Shown here one piece after another: positions 44,180 to 54,928 of a DNA stretch of 64,000 nt; the stretch's first letter is position 1, and the number at the start of each line of letters is the position of its first letter. The position numbers were made by a program, and so were the translations under genes. The notes below the pieces were generated by a model. That model did no database searches. It was given only the letters and a program-made list of their open reading frames with translations, and was not told the origin of the DNA. The stretch comes from Bacillus sp. SLBN-46 (GTDB lineage: Bacteria; Bacillota; Bacilli; Bacillales; Cytobacillaceae). Location of the stretch: assembly GCF_031453555.1 (NCBI RefSeq), contig NZ_JAVIZM010000001.1:3293001-3357000 (forward strand), read 5' to 3'.

Positions 44180-44212
44180 GGAAAAAAAGAGACGCAAAAA
44201 AATGTCTCTAAT
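44180..44212 (-). terminator. terminator of the yaaR-flhP unit
   Basis: AGAGAC (44189-44194) pairs with GTCTCT (44204-44209); a T run follows on the minus strand. Confidence 0.75.
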
Positions 44213-44218
44213 TAATCT

Positions 44219-45076
44219 TTAACGTAAAATACTATTCGCAATCCCTACCATCTGATCAGCATAAGAAACTGCTCTTGCATTCATTTGAAAACTTCTTTGT
44301 GAGGTCATCAAATCTGTCATTTCTTTCGTTAAATCCACGTTCGATCCTTCTAAAAAGCCAGTAGCCAACTGCACCTCTTCAGGCTGCAGCAAATTAACAA
44401 AATCAGCTTTATTAGAGCCGTTAGGTAACACAGAAGATTCAATGGCGAATTCATTACCACCCGTATTCCTTAGGATATGTGGATTTTGAATATCCACAAT
44501 TCCCACTTGTTGTGTAGAAATAAACGGGGTTCCCAGACCATCTTTATTTTTCAAATTAATTTGACCGTTTGCATCAAAATTAACCTCATACTGCCCATCC
44601 AACTCAATTGGCTTCCCATTTTGATCTAGTAAATAACCGCCATTTGCATTTACTAAATGATAACTTCCTTGTTTGTTAGGATTCGGACTCAAGTGGAAAT
44701 TGCCATCACGTGTATACCTTATCTCGTCAGGTGCTCCTGCCGTAGAAGAAGGATAACCAACTTGGAAAAATCCTTTTCCTTGAATCATCAAGTCGAAAGG
44801 ATTACCTGTCGCCATTGGCTGACCCTGTTCCATCACAAGCTGTGTCAGTCCTGTACGCGTTCCATACCCCACGCGGATCCCATTTGGTGTGAGGCGGCCG
44901 AATTCTTGATTGGTACGTCCTTGATTGTTAATTTGGGATGCTAAAATCTCGGAAAAACTTTGGTCTTTTCGCTTAAATCCAGTAGTATTCACATTGGCTA
45001 CATTATTTGCAGATGTATCAATTTTTTGTTGATAGGCCTGCAAAGCACCAGAAGAAATATATAGTGACGTATTCAA
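44219..45076 (-). CDS. flhP: flagellar distal rod protein FlhP (FlgG-like)
   Basis: This 285-residue rod/hook family protein has LYISSGALQAYQQKIDTSANNVANVNTTGFKRKDQSF at the N-terminus, a central GQPMATGNPFDLMIQGKGFFQVG and the C-terminal LEGSNVDLTKEMTDLMTSQRSFQMNARAVSYADQMVGIAN. Together with FlhO it matches the B. subtilis distal-rod pair. In B. subtilis flhO-flhP lie outside the main cluster beside mbl; here they are inside it. Confidence 0.93.
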   Translation of the reverse strand: MNTSLYISSGALQAYQQKIDTSANNVANVNTTGFKRKDQSFSEILASQINNQGRTNQEFGRLTPNGIRVGYGTRTGLTQLVMEQGQPMATGNPFDLMIQGKGFFQVGYPSSTAGAPDEIRYTRDGNFHLSPNPNKQGSYHLVNANGGYLLDQNGKPIELDGQYEVNFDANGQINLKNKDGLGTPFISTQQVGIVDIQNPHILRNTGGNEFAIESSVLPNGSNKADFVNLLQPEEVQLATGFLEGSNVDLTKEMTDLMTSQRSFQMNARAVSYADQMVGIANSILR

Positions 45077-45101
45077 AGTCTATTCTCCTATTCTCTTCCT
45101 A

Positions 45102-45986
45102 TTATCCGTTAATCTTTCCAACAGAGTACAGCTGTTCTAATGATTGATTATACACGCCTATTACCTTTTGATTGGCCTCATAGGCTCGTACAGTTGTCAT
45201 CATATCAGCCATTGTTTGACCTTGGTCTACATTCGACTGTTCAATAAATCCCTGGTGAAGGGATATACCTGGATTTGTTCCTCCAGCATCTTGGATTAAA
45301 GGTAAGGCAGTATCTGATTTGTAGACATTTGCCCCTTGTCTTTTAAGATCATAAGGGTTTTGAACCACAACCATGCCAATTTGACCTACCTTACTAGTTT
45401 TTGCCGGGTCATTAGGATTTGCAATTAATTGTCCATCAGCATTTATGGACAAATCCTCTTTTCTGATACCACCAGTAATTTGGATCGGCTTGTGATCGGT
45501 TCCTAACACACGATACCCTTCTGATGTGACCAAATTTCCATTGGCATCTAAATCCCATTTTCCATTCCGGGTATAGCCGACTGTTCCATCCGCAAGTTCG
45601 ACGGCAAACAAGGCAGTTGGTTTTACTGTACGTCCGTTGACAACCTGTAAAGGAATACTTTGATCTTCAATAGCCACATCTAACGGTTGATCCGTTTGAA
45701 CAAGCGTCCCTTGAATGAAACTGGGAATGCGCTCCTGAGCGTACACGCCGTTAAAGAGTTCGCCCACAGGGACAGTCTGACCTGGAATATTTCCACCTGA
45801 TGCACCAGGTACATTATCATTAAAGTCTTTTATTCTTTCTAGAAAAAGTTTAGGAAATGCCCTAAGTGGCGTGTCATCCTTCTTAAATCCTGGTGTTTGA
45901 GCATTTGCGAGATTATTAGATAGTGCTTCTTGTTTCCGCTCCATAGAAAACATTCCAGAAGCGGCAGAATACAATCCTCTTAACAT
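45102..45986 (-). CDS. flhO: flagellar distal rod protein FlhO (FlgF-like)
   Basis: This 294-residue rod protein begins MLRGLYSAASGMFSMERKQEALSNNLANAQTPGFKKDDTP. It has a central LDVAIEDQSIPLQVVNGRTVKPTALFAVEL and a C-terminal EQSNVDQGQTMADMMTTVRAYEANQKVIGVYNQSLEQLYSVGK. It is 25 bases upstream of flhP. Confidence 0.93.
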   Translation of the reverse strand: MLRGLYSAASGMFSMERKQEALSNNLANAQTPGFKKDDTPLRAFPKLFLERIKDFNDNVPGASGGNIPGQTVPVGELFNGVYAQERIPSFIQGTLVQTDQPLDVAIEDQSIPLQVVNGRTVKPTALFAVELADGTVGYTRNGKWDLDANGNLVTSEGYRVLGTDHKPIQITGGIRKEDLSINADGQLIANPNDPAKTSKVGQIGMVVVQNPYDLKRQGANVYKSDTALPLIQDAGGTNPGISLHQGFIEQSNVDQGQTMADMMTTVRAYEANQKVIGVYNQSLEQLYSVGKING

Positions 45987-46002
45987 GAAAAAACCTCTTT
46001 TC

Positions 46003-46431
46003 TTAGCTTCGTGCTTGGTCAGCCAATTGCAAAATAAATGTTACTTCCCCACAACCTTTGCCGAGTTCTTTTGCAATTTCCTCTGCAGTAAGACCCTGAT
46101 CTCGTAATTCAAAAATTTCTTTGTACCGATCATTTAAGAATAAATGCTGCCCACTGCCAGATGTAGACTTTGGTACAGCCTTAATAGATGAATCTAAAGC
46201 TTTAATTTCTTCTCTCCATTGTTCATATTCTAGTTGGTGCACTATTTGATTCTGCTCCATCATCCCTTGTAACTCAGAAATTTGATGCATCATTTTTTCT
46301 TGGTTGCTAAGCATTTTTAGATGTAACTCCTGCTGATAATCCAATTTTTTCCGAAGAGAACTTTTGGAAACTAAATACAGCACAGCTATAAAGTTGATTA
46401 CTAAAAGTGCTACATTTAGATAATCCTGCAC
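46003..46431 (-). CDS. SwrB-like (DUF6115-type) single-pass membrane protein
   Basis: This 142-residue protein has one N-terminal membrane helix (residues about 5-23), a coiled coil (35-85) and a C-terminal helix-turn-helix-like end (RYKEIFELRDQGLTAEEIAKELGKGCGEVTFIL). Size and topology resemble SwrB, which promotes FliM/FliG assembly and swarming in B. subtilis, but the assignment rests on architecture. It lies between the yaaR-like gene and flhO. Confidence 0.65.
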   Translation of the reverse strand: MQDYLNVALLVINFIAVLYLVSKSSLRKKLDYQQELHLKMLSNQEKMMHQISELQGMMEQNQIVHQLEYEQWREEIKALDSSIKAVPKSTSGSGQHLFLNDRYKEIFELRDQGLTAEEIAKELGKGCGEVTFILQLADQARS

Positions 46432-46453
46432 CTGTTCTTCTCCCCTCTATTAA

Positions 46454-46897
46454 TTAAGTATAAAGGTTAATCAATAACCCTTTAATTTCTCCAATACGGT
46501 CTAAGATAGAAAGACCTTCGTTCTGCTCGTTTAAGACATGAGCGGTTAGTTCCATTAGTTTACGGTCCAGTACTTGAATGGTCTTTAGTGTTTTACTACC
46601 TCCATATGGATCCCAACTATCGGTTTGATATAAACCTACACCATTTTTCGTTACTTCCCCCATAAACTGTTTAACCAAATCTTTATATTTACGGAGTTCA
46701 GAAAAGGTGGGTTTTTCGCTTAAGCGTTTTCCTTGCTCATCAACTTCTTGTAATATTTGTTGGAGATGATCCTTTGTAAGTTCTTTAGAATACGTATTCA
46801 TTATTTTTTGAAAGGATGTAGTGTTGGTAATAGAACGATCATTTGTATTGAGACGGGGATCACCTATATTCATTCTTACCGAATCCTGAATTTTCAA
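46454..46897 (-). CDS. YaaR family (DUF327) protein
   Basis: This 147-residue protein is of the YaaR/DUF327 type (FQKIMNTYSKELTKDHLQQILQEVDEQGKRLSEKPTFSELRKYKDLVKQFMGEVTKNGVGLYQTDSWDP...GLLINLYT). The function is unknown; the family is often linked with motility loci. AGAGGGGGTG precedes the start. It opens the yaaR-swrB-like-flhO-flhP unit. The upstream region has a TATAAT (46963-46968) and three ATCAAAAT boxes. Confidence 0.85.
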   Translation of the reverse strand: MKIQDSVRMNIGDPRLNTNDRSITNTTSFQKIMNTYSKELTKDHLQQILQEVDEQGKRLSEKPTFSELRKYKDLVKQFMGEVTKNGVGLYQTDSWDPYGGSKTLKTIQVLDRKLMELTAHVLNEQNEGLSILDRIGEIKGLLINLYT

Positions 46898-46926
46898 GTG
46901 AATTCACCCCCTCTTCATTGTTCACA

Positions 46927-46953
46927 ATCAAAATTATCAAAATAAATCAAAAT
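46927..46953. promoter_or_regulatory. three tandem ATCAAAAT boxes before the yaaR-flhP unit
   Basis: Copies at 46927-46934, 46936-46943 and 46946-46953 repeat every 9-10 bp, about one helical turn. They lie just downstream of a minus-strand TATAAT (46963-46968), where a bound repressor would block early elongation. Confidence 0.45.
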
Positions 46954-47042
46954 CCTGAGGTAATTATACCCCAATTTCTGATAAATTTCATTAAAAGTTG
47001 TAGAAAAATAGAATGATAGGACGATAAGTATTTGGGCTTACC

Positions 47043-47078
47043 TAAAAACGCCTCCACAATTTGTGAAGGCGTTTTAGG
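47043..47078 (-). terminator. terminator of the cheA-cheW-cheW-mcp unit
   Basis: AAAACGCCTCCACAA with its complement TTGTGAAGGCGTTTT forms a strong stem; T-rich after it on the minus strand. Confidence 0.88.
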
Positions 47079-47084
47079 ACATTA

Positions 47085-49289
47085 TTATTTAAGTCTTTGG
47101 ATTTGTTTATTTACATCGGTAATAGCAAGAACAACCTCTTCTACTCCCTTAGATTGCGTTTCGATGCTAGAATTTAATTCTTCTGTTTGTTTTTGAACAT
47201 TATTTACCTCTACGGCAATTTCCTGTCCATATCTTGCTTGTTCATTCGTTGCAAGCATCATTTGTTGAACCATTTCTTTAATACTGCTAATATTACGAAC
47301 GATTTCTTCTGCAGTAAGGGCTTGTTCCTTGGTTGCATTGGTTACAGAACCTGATTGGTTCGTAACGTTTTCAACTGCCGCGACAATTGAATGACTTCCT
47401 TTTGCTTGTTCTGCTGTTGCAACAGAGATCTGATCGACCTGTTCCTTTGTACTCATAATCCCCTTAACGATTGTTTCTGCAGTGATGGATTGCTCTTTTG
47501 TGGAGTGCGTCATTTCTACTGCTTGATTGGTTACACTCTCCACTGCTTTTGTAATGAATTCGCTATTTTTTGATTGCTCTTCTGTTGCTTTCGCAATTTG
47601 GTTCATTTCCTCTGTCACTTGTGAAATACCTTCAGAAATTTTCTTAATGGCCTGGTTGGTTTTATCAGCCAATTCATTTCCTTTTTTCACCTTATGAGCT
47701 CCATCTTTAATGGATGCTACAGCAACAGTCGTCTCATTTTGAATTCCTTTGATCAGAGTAGCAATTTCCTTCGTTGCTTTTGCCGATCTTTCAGCCAGTT
47801 TTCGTACCTCATCAGCAACAACAGCAAATCCTTTTCCGTGTTCACCGGCGCGTGCAGCTTCAATTGCTGCGTTAAGCGCTAGAAGATTGGTTTGGTCAGC
47901 AATGTCATCAATAACAGCGATAATGCTGCCAATTTCCTTTGAACTCTTTCCTAAGTTTTCCATGACCCCACTTGCTTGCTCAATTACCTGTGAAATTTCC
48001 TTCATACCATTCAATGTTTCATTCAGTGAGACAGTTCCTTCATAGGCATCATCTTTAACTGCGTTGCTTAACTGGTTTACTGTTTGTGCACTCGCAGCTA
48101 CCTGTTGAATGGAAACAACCATCTCTTCCACTGTTTCTGCAGTTTGTTTTGCTGTATCAGTTAAGCTTTCCGCATGTTCATTTACACCTTTTATAGATTG
48201 ACTCATTTCTTCTATTGACGCGGAGATTTCATCTACATTTGCGCCAGCATTCCCTACACTTATAGCGACTTGTTCGATGGAGGCCATCATTTCTTGAATT
48301 GCCGAAGAAGTTTCCTCTGCTGAAGCGGCAAAATGGTCTGCACCTTCAGCAACAACATTAATAGAAGCACTCATTTGTTCGATTGCAGCAGAAATTTCAT
48401 CTACACCTGAAGCTGTAATATTGGTGTTCCCTGCCACTTGCTGTATGGATGCTACTAATTCACCGATTGCATCATTTGCTTTATTCATTGAAGCATCTAA
48501 TTCTTGTGCACTTTTGGCAGTCTTATCGATCGATTTTTTAATCTCAGTAGCAGAATTAGTAGTAATCTCTGAATTTTTTACCACTCTACTTACAGTACGA
48601 CGAATAAGTCCATTGATAAGGAAGGCAATTAAAATGCTAAAAACCATAGCTAACAAGGAAACGACAACGATTTGAATAAGTGAGTTTACTGAACGTTTTT
48701 TCGTATCCGTAATGATTAAATCTGTATTTTTTTGTGCGTTTTGGGCCATTCGTTCAAGTGAACTAATAGCGTTATCCCCATTATGTTGTAAGACTCCTAA
48801 TCTTGCATGTGTAGTATAGTAGTTTTCATCTTCATTTTTTTCGAAAATAGAAGGAATAGCATTTTCGTATGAACCGAAGTTAATATTGAACTGTTGGATT
48901 AATTTTTTATCTTTACTAGAATCTACTAGTTTATCTAAATCTTTAATATCACTTTTTATCTTTTTAATATCATCATTTACCATTTCTTGAATTTTCGCTT
49001 TTTCATCTTCACTTTTCTCATATGAATATTTCGTTAGATTAAGACGTATATCTGTAATATTGTCTTTCAGCTTTGACATAATTTTAACTTCTTTTATTTG
49101 TTTATTGCCTAAGTAGTTTACGTCTTCACTTAAAACATTTATTTTATTGTAAGACACAATTGATACTGACCCTAAGAATAATAATAGAATGATAAAACTA
49201 CCCCATAGTTTTACACCCATGGATACATTATTGACTTGCTTTACATATTTTAAAGCGATACCTGGAACATTTTTTAAGTTCTTCAACAT
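47085..49289 (-). CDS. methyl-accepting chemotaxis protein
   Basis: This 734-residue receptor has two membrane helices (about 30-50 and 203-227) that bracket an extracellular four-helix-bundle sensor of about 150 residues. A long cytoplasmic signalling domain follows, with the tip [51 protein letters not shown]. It is the last gene of the cheA unit, 13 bases after cheW. It is closely related to the MCP at 52573 in the signalling part and diverged in the sensor. The ligand is unknown. Confidence 0.95.
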   Translation of the reverse strand: MLKNLKNVPGIALKYVKQVNNVSMGVKLWGSFIILLLFLGSVSIVSYNKINVLSEDVNYLGNKQIKEVKIMSKLKDNITDIRLNLTKYSYEKSEDEKAKIQEMVNDDIKKIKSDIKDLDKLVDSSKDKKLIQQFNINFGSYENAIPSIFEKNEDENYYTTHARLGVLQHNGDNAISSLERMAQNAQKNTDLIITDTKKRSVNSLIQIVVVSLLAMVFSILIAFLINGLIRRTVSRVVKNSEITTNSATEIKKSIDKTAKSAQELDASMNKANDAIGELVASIQQVAGNTNITASGVDEISAAIEQMSASINVVAEGADHFAASAEETSSAIQEMMASIEQVAISVGNAGANVDEISASIEEMSQSIKGVNEHAESLTDTAKQTAETVEEMVVSIQQVAASAQTVNQLSNAVKDDAYEGTVSLNETLNGMKEISQVIEQASGVMENLGKSSKEIGSIIAVIDDIADQTNLLALNAAIEAARAGEHGKGFAVVADEVRKLAERSAKATKEIATLIKGIQNETTVAVASIKDGAHKVKKGNELADKTNQAIKKISEGISQVTEEMNQIAKATEEQSKNSEFITKAVESVTNQAVEMTHSTKEQSITAETIVKGIMSTKEQVDQISVATAEQAKGSHSIVAAVENVTNQSGSVTNATKEQALTAEEIVRNISSIKEMVQQMMLATNEQARYGQEIAVEVNNVQKQTEELNSSIETQSKGVEEVVLAITDVNKQIQRLK

Positions 49290-49302
49290 GATTACATCTC
49301 CT

Positions 49303-49815
49303 TTAGAATTCCGCTAACTCTTGGTTATTCACATAACTTTGGACCATGTCTCTTAGCTCATCTAAATTTGTTGTATTTTCCAGCAGCTTTTCTATGTCTA
49401 AAAGAATGACTAACCGATGATCAAATTTAGAAACACCCAAAAGATAGGATACGTCCTTTGTTTCTAACAAATTCGTTTGTTCAATCGATTCTGGTGGAAG
49501 AGCTAACACATCTGTAGCTGCATCTACCACAATCCCAATTTCTTTATGATCAGCCCTCACAATAATCATTCTCGTCACATCTGTCTGCTTTAACGATTCT
49601 CCTGTCAGAGCCGCACGCATATCTACGACTGGAATGACTACATTACGAATGGAAGTAACCCCTAACACATGCGGCGCACGATTTGGATAGGGAGTTATTG
49701 TCACCGTTTGCATTCTTTCTATAGATACAAGCTGATTAATATGTACCCCATATTCTTCCTGGCCTATTTTAAAAATGAGTGCCTTAGAATCCTGAAATTT
49801 GCTTAGCTCTTTCAT
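49303..49815 (-). CDS. cheW: chemotaxis adaptor CheW (second copy)
   Basis: This 170-residue CheW-domain protein links receptors to CheA ([56 protein letters not shown]). No receiver domain is present, so it is not CheV. It has a longer C-terminal tail than the neighbouring CheW, and probably modulates a receptor subset. Confidence 0.92.
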   Translation of the reverse strand: MKELSKFQDSKALIFKIGQEEYGVHINQLVSIERMQTVTITPYPNRAPHVLGVTSIRNVVIPVVDMRAALTGESLKQTDVTRMIIVRADHKEIGIVVDAATDVLALPPESIEQTNLLETKDVSYLLGVSKFDHRLVILLDIEKLLENTTNLDELRDMVQSYVNNQELAEF

Positions 49816-49850
49816 GTGAACCCCTCTTCTTGATATAAATTAGATTCCGA

Positions 49851-50294
49851 CTAGTCTTCGACCTCAGATTCACTTGCCTCTGTTTTAACCAATTCTCCTA
49901 TTTTTAGTAGAATGATTAAACGACCTTCATATTTAGCTATTCCTTCAAAAAAGTCGGTCTGAAAACCGCTTGATGCAGCTGCTTCAATCGCCTCAGATGA
50001 AACATTAAATACATTGCTAGTTTTCTCTACAATTAAACCTAACTCTATGTTTTCGTATTTAACGATAATGACTCGTGAATTGTCCGTGTATTGTGCTTCT
50101 CCAAGCTCTAATTTGCTTTGCAAATCGATAATTGGTATGACATTTCCTCTAAGATTCGTCACTCCTTTTACATAATGAGGCACATTGGGAACTCTTGTAA
50201 TATGACTTAGTCGCTCGATAGATTGAACATGGTCAATGTTCAATCCATATTCTTCATTCCCTAATTTAAAGGCGATTACTTTGATCTCTTCCAT
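49851..50294 (-). CDS. cheW: chemotaxis adaptor CheW (first copy)
   Basis: This 147-residue CheW (FKLGNEEYGLNIDHVQSIERLSHITRVPNVPHYVKGVTNLRGNVIPIIDLQSKL) lies directly downstream of cheA. The standard length and motifs make it the canonical adaptor; the second copy follows after 35 bases. Confidence 0.94.
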   Translation of the reverse strand: MEEIKVIAFKLGNEEYGLNIDHVQSIERLSHITRVPNVPHYVKGVTNLRGNVIPIIDLQSKLELGEAQYTDNSRVIIVKYENIELGLIVEKTSNVFNVSSEAIEAAASSGFQTDFFEGIAKYEGRLIILLKIGELVKTEASESEVED

Positions 50295-50312
50295 TGTATT
50301 GACTCACCCTTT

Positions 50313-52325
50313 CTAGTAAAAAAACTGATTCGAATCTATGATGAGGGCTATTTGACCATTTCCTAGGATTGTGGCACCAGAGATCACAGGCAAGTTTGTA
50401 AAATATTCACCTAGTGATTTTAAGACAATCTCTTGCTGCCCCACGACTGTGTCAATGACAATTCCTCTCGTCTGATTTCCCTTTCGAACAATGACAATAA
50501 ATTGTTGCTGCTTATCCACTTCTGTTCCGAGTGATGGAATCTGAAGAATCTCATTTAAGTAAACTAATGGAACAACCTGTCCTCGGAATTGAATAACATT
50601 TTGTCCATGTAGTGTGGTTACTTGATTTTCAGCCATTGTCGTGATTTCAACAATTGAGTTAAAAGGAATGGCATATGTCTCTTCTTCTACCTTCACTAAC
50701 ATCGCGTAAATGATAGATAATGTTAGCGGTAATTGGATATGGAAAGTTGATCCTTTTCCGGGTGTGGAATCAATTGTGATTAAACCACCTAATGATTCAA
50801 TTTTGGTTTTTACTACATCGAGACCGACGCCGCGACCTGATATGTCAGAAATTTTATCGGCTGTACTAAACCCTGAAGAGAATAACAATGAATATACTTG
50901 CTGGTCTTTTAGCGTTTTAGCATCCGATTCTGATACTACGCCACGTTCAATTGCTTTATTTAATACTTTGTTACGGTTAATGCCCTTACCATCATCTGAT
51001 ACTTCAATGAATACATGGTTTCCACTTTGGTAAGCTTTCAATAAAATGGTTCCTTCTTCATTTTTATTGTTTGCCAACCTTTCCTGGGTGGTCTCAAGCC
51101 CATGGTCTAAGGCATTTCTTAGTAAATGTACCAAAGGATCTCCAATTTCATCTATGACCGTTCTATCTAATTCTGTTTCGGCACCTTCTATGATCAGTTG
51201 AACTTTTTTATTTAATTCTTTAGCAAGGTCACGTATCATTCTAGGGAATCGGTTAAATACTTGCTCTACTTGAACCATACGCATATTTAAAATAATTCCT
51301 TGAAGGTCCGTTGAGATACGAGTCATATGCTCTACAGTCTCTGTCAGTTCAGATATTTGTGACTTCCTTGCAATCTGGTCTAGCCTGCCCCTATCAATAA
51401 TTAGCTCACTAAATAGATTCATTAAATAATCTAGTTTATCAATATCGACTCGAATGGATTTAGACCGTTGTTTCTTTTTGCCCGCATTCAAGTCTTCTTT
51501 TTCTTGTGGCCGATTCGTTTCTTCTGTTTTAACAACTTCTACAGCAGTAGAACTACCTGAGTCGGAAAACTCTTGGCTCGTTTTTTCACCCACAATGACT
51601 TCTCTTACTTCAGAAACATTAATTAATTGTGAATGAACTTCCTCCGCACTATTACCAGACAGCAACAAGAGTGTAAAGGAATCATCAAATTTCTCTGCTT
51701 CTATTTCCTCAACCGAAGGGTTGGTCATTATTAATTCTCCAAGCTCTTCAACTGCCTGAAATACAAGGTAGGCTCGTATAGATTTCATCACACAATTTCC
51801 ATCTAGCGTTACTTTGATTTGATAGAGATTGCTACCTGATTTCTTTGCTTCATTTATCACTGTTGCTTGAAAGTCATCAAGGATAAACTCTGCGGTTGCG
51901 GCAACCTCACGGGAGGCACTTATAAGGTCGGAATAATCAGACGAAGAAGGATCTTGGATTTTTTTTAATTGTGAGACAACCTCTGACACATTTTCTTTTC
52001 CATCTCCACCTGACTCGATGCTATCAACCATTTTTTCTATTAAATCAACACATTTAAAAATAACATCCATGATTTCTGGTGTAATTGTTAATTTAGAATT
52101 TCGCAGGAGGTCTAGAACATTTTCCATTTCGTGGGTTAATGAGGCTAGATCTTCAAACCCCATTGAACCAGCCATACCTTTAAGCGTATGTGCAGAACGA
52201 AAAATCTCGTTTACGATTGCAGTATTTTCTGAATCTGATTCAAGGTTCAATAATTCGTCGTTTATTGCCTGCAAGTGTTCTTTTGACTCCTCAATAAACA
52301 TTTCTAAATAATTATTTAAGTCCAT
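50313..52325 (-). CDS. cheA: chemotaxis histidine kinase CheA
   Basis: This 670-residue kinase has P1 (phosphoacceptor His46 in RSAHTLKGMAGSMGF), P2 (about 160-240), P3 dimerisation (about 290-350), the P4 ATPase with N box HLLRNALDHGLE and G boxes DDGKGI and GRGVGLDVV, and a C-terminal CheW-like P5. It phosphorylates CheY and CheB encoded upstream. GGGGAAG precedes the ATG. Confidence 0.97.
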   Translation of the reverse strand: MDLNNYLEMFIEESKEHLQAINDELLNLESDSENTAIVNEIFRSAHTLKGMAGSMGFEDLASLTHEMENVLDLLRNSKLTITPEIMDVIFKCVDLIEKMVDSIESGGDGKENVSEVVSQLKKIQDPSSSDYSDLISASREVAATAEFILDDFQATVINEAKKSGSNLYQIKVTLDGNCVMKSIRAYLVFQAVEELGELIMTNPSVEEIEAEKFDDSFTLLLLSGNSAEEVHSQLINVSEVREVIVGEKTSQEFSDSGSSTAVEVVKTEETNRPQEKEDLNAGKKKQRSKSIRVDIDKLDYLMNLFSELIIDRGRLDQIARKSQISELTETVEHMTRISTDLQGIILNMRMVQVEQVFNRFPRMIRDLAKELNKKVQLIIEGAETELDRTVIDEIGDPLVHLLRNALDHGLETTQERLANNKNEEGTILLKAYQSGNHVFIEVSDDGKGINRNKVLNKAIERGVVSESDAKTLKDQQVYSLLFSSGFSTADKISDISGRGVGLDVVKTKIESLGGLITIDSTPGKGSTFHIQLPLTLSIIYAMLVKVEEETYAIPFNSIVEITTMAENQVTTLHGQNVIQFRGQVVPLVYLNEILQIPSLGTEVDKQQQFIVIVRKGNQTRGIVIDTVVGQQEIVLKSLGEYFTNLPVISGATILGNGQIALIIDSNQFFY

Positions 52326-52413
52326 TTCAACTTCCCCTCGCTAAATAGCATACAAAAGTATTACTAGAGCATTTTTACAGTATTCACCATAAAAAAAGAC
52401 AGATATATACCTC

Positions 52414-52455
52414 ATATTAGCATATATTTTGATAAATATAACCAATTATTTTGAT
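52414..52455 (-). promoter_or_regulatory. cheA promoter with ATCAAAAT boxes
   Basis: On the minus strand an extended -10, TGC-TAATAT (52414-52422), has no good -35. Instead ATCAAAAT boxes lie at 52426-52433 and 52448-52455, 22 bp apart (two helical turns). This fits a regulated promoter. Confidence 0.45.
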
Positions 52456-52520
52456 AGTTTTTTAGTTTTTGATGTAAAAACTATCAATAAAAATTCATAT
52501 TTTTGAATCGCATGTATAAT

Positions 52521-52557
52521 AGAAAAACGCCTCCACCATTTGTAATGTGGAAGCGTC
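52521..52557 (-). terminator. terminator of the upstream MCP gene
   Basis: ACGCCTCCAC (52527-52536) pairs with GTGGAAGCGT (52547-52556); a T run follows on the minus strand. Confidence 0.85.
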
Positions 52558-52572
52558 ATTCTAAAACCATTT

Positions 52573-54744
52573 TTACTTTAATTGTTTTATTTGTGAATTC
52601 ACATCGGTAATCGCGAGAACGACCTCTTCTACTTCTTTCGTTTGCGTTTCAATGCTGAAATTTAGTTCTTCGGTTTGTTTCTGAACATTTCCTACTTCTA
52701 CAGATATTTCCTGTCCATATCTTGCTTGTTCATTTGTTGCAATCATCATCTGTTGGACCATTTCTTTTATACTGTTAATATTGCGAACGATTTCTTCAGC
52801 AGATAGAGCCTGTTCTTTAGTGGCATTGGTTACTGAGCTTGATTGATGAGTAACATTTTCAACTGCAGACACAATTGCATGACTGCCCTTTGCTTGTTCT
52901 GCAGTAGCAATTGAAATCTGTTGTACTTGGTCTTTAGTATCAATAATGCCTTTAACAATTGTATCTGCTGTGATGGATTGTTCTTTTGTCGAAAGAGTCA
53001 TTTCTGTGGCTTGATTGGTTACTTTCTCTACAGCCATGGTGATAAACTCACTATTTTTTGTTTGTTCCTCTGTAGCTTTTGCGATTTGATTCATTTCTTC
53101 GGTTACTCGAGAAATCCCTTCCGAAATTTTCTGAATCGCCAGGTTGGTTTTTTCCGCTAATTGATTCCCTACTTTAACTTTATAAGCACCATCATTAATA
53201 GATGCTACGGCCATACTTGTTTCATCTTGAATTCCCATAATAAGTTTAGCTATTTCCTTTGTTGCATTCGCCGATCTTTCAGCCAATTTTCGCACTTCAT
53301 CAGCTACCACAGCAAATCCCTTACCATGTTCTCCTGCACGTGCCGCTTCGATTGCAGCATTGAGGGCTAATAAATTGGTTTGATCAGCGATATCATCAAT
53401 AACAGCAATAATACTGCCAATTTCTTCAGAACTTCTACCTAAGTTCTCCATTACAACACTCGCTTGGTCAATAACCTTTGAAATTTCCTTCAAGCCATTC
53501 ATCGTTTCTTTTACCGAAATTGTTCCTTCAATTGCATCATCCTTAACTGCAATGCTAAGCTGGTTTACCGTTTGTGCACTTTCAGCTACCTGCTTGATCG
53601 AACCAATCATTTCCTCAACTGTTTCAGAAGTTTGTTCAGCTGTATCTGTCAAACTTACCGCATATTCACTTACACCTTTTATCGATTGACTCATCTCTTC
53701 TATTGCTGCAGAGAAGCTTTCGACACTTTCATGGACATTTCCAGTATTACCTGCTACTTGTTCAATGGATGCCATCATTTCTTGAATTGCTGATGAAGTT
53801 TCTTCTGCAGACGCTGATAAATGCTGCGCACTATCCCTTACTAAATTAATAGAAGCACTCATTTCCTCTACTGCCGCTGAGATTTCATCTACTCCAGATG
53901 CAGTTACATTGGTGTTGCCTGCTACCTGTTGAATGGACGCAACTAATTCACTGATGGCTTCGTTCGCTTTATTCATTGAAACATCTAATTGATTTGCACT
54001 GCTAGCTGTTTTGTCAATTGACTTTTTAATCTCATTAGCTGAATTGGTGGTAATATCTGCATTTCTTACTACTCCTGTAACCGAACGACGAATGAGTCTA
54101 TTAATCAAAAAGGCAATTAATATACTAAAAAACATCGCGATTACTGAAACAATAATAATTTCCTTAATAGCAAAGGAAGAGTTTTTATCCGCATTAGTGA
54201 TAATTTCTTCATTATTCTTCTTAACTCCCTTAGAGAGAGCATCCAAAGAAACCATTGTTTTTCCACCTAACGATGACAATAAAGACATCTTCTCATGTAC
54301 TTCAACATAATTATTACTTCTAGATTTCTCAAAGAATTCTGGAATATATGCAACATACTTTTCAAAATTAGTACTAAAGTCTGTTAATAATTTTTTGTTT
54401 TCAGGAGATGGATTTAATTTTTCCAACTCTTTTATCGTCTTTCTAACTTTTACAGAGTCAACCTCAACATACTGCTCAAGGTTTTTTTTGGTGCTTTCTT
54501 CTTGCTCATATGCATGCATAGATGCATATAAACGAACATTGGTAACTTCTTCTTTTAGGTTTCCTATTAATTCAATTTCAGGTACTTTCTTCTTTCCTAA
54601 ATCACCAACATCATCACTTAACACGTTGATTTTATTATACGAGACGATTGATATCGTACCTAAAAACACTAGTACGATAATGAAACTCCCCCATAGTTTC
54701 ACTCCCATTGATATTTTATCTAATCCCAAAGTTCTCCTTAACAT
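52573..54744 (-). CDS. methyl-accepting chemotaxis protein
   Basis: This 723-residue receptor has membrane helices at about 15-35 and 190-212, a four-helix-bundle sensor between them, and a signalling domain with the tip [46 protein letters not shown]. It is a paralogue of the MCP at 47085. It forms a single-gene unit with its own promoter (54806-54834) and terminator, inserted between yvyF and cheA. The ligand is unknown. Confidence 0.95.
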   Translation of the reverse strand: MLRRTLGLDKISMGVKLWGSFIIVLVFLGTISIVSYNKINVLSDDVGDLGKKKVPEIELIGNLKEEVTNVRLYASMHAYEQEESTKKNLEQYVEVDSVKVRKTIKELEKLNPSPENKKLLTDFSTNFEKYVAYIPEFFEKSRSNNYVEVHEKMSLLSSLGGKTMVSLDALSKGVKKNNEEIITNADKNSSFAIKEIIIVSVIAMFFSILIAFLINRLIRRSVTGVVRNADITTNSANEIKKSIDKTASSANQLDVSMNKANEAISELVASIQQVAGNTNVTASGVDEISAAVEEMSASINLVRDSAQHLSASAEETSSAIQEMMASIEQVAGNTGNVHESVESFSAAIEEMSQSIKGVSEYAVSLTDTAEQTSETVEEMIGSIKQVAESAQTVNQLSIAVKDDAIEGTISVKETMNGLKEISKVIDQASVVMENLGRSSEEIGSIIAVIDDIADQTNLLALNAAIEAARAGEHGKGFAVVADEVRKLAERSANATKEIAKLIMGIQDETSMAVASINDGAYKVKVGNQLAEKTNLAIQKISEGISRVTEEMNQIAKATEEQTKNSEFITMAVEKVTNQATEMTLSTKEQSITADTIVKGIIDTKDQVQQISIATAEQAKGSHAIVSAVENVTHQSSSVTNATKEQALSAEEIVRNINSIKEMVQQMMIATNEQARYGQEISVEVGNVQKQTEELNFSIETQTKEVEEVVLAITDVNSQIKQLK

Positions 54745-54805
54745 ACCTACATCTCCTTATTCACAAATGCATATACTCCTATTGAACAACAAATATATAT
54801 CAAAT

Positions 54806-54850
54806 ATTATCACATTTTTTTGATTAACTATCAAAAATATTTTGATAGTT
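54806..54850 (-). promoter_or_regulatory. SigA promoter of the MCP gene with overlapping 25-bp palindrome
   Basis: On the minus strand TTGATA (54829-54834), a 17-bp spacer and GATAAT (54806-54811). A perfect inverted repeat (11-bp arms AACTATCAAAA / TTTTGATAGTT around ATA) spans 54826-54850 and covers the -35, so a bound protein would control this promoter directly. Confidence 0.6.
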
Positions 54851-54870
54851 TTTTATTTTAGTTATCTTGC

Positions 54871-54922
54871 AAAAAAAGCGAGAGTGTTAGGAACTACATT
54901 ATTGTTCCATTCACATCTCGCC
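54871..54922 (-). terminator. terminator after yvyF
   Basis: GCGAGAG (54878-54884) pairs with its near complement (about 54915-54921), with an inner GGAAC/GTTCC stem; a T run follows on the minus strand. Confidence 0.85.
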
Positions 54923-54928
54923 CTAAGC

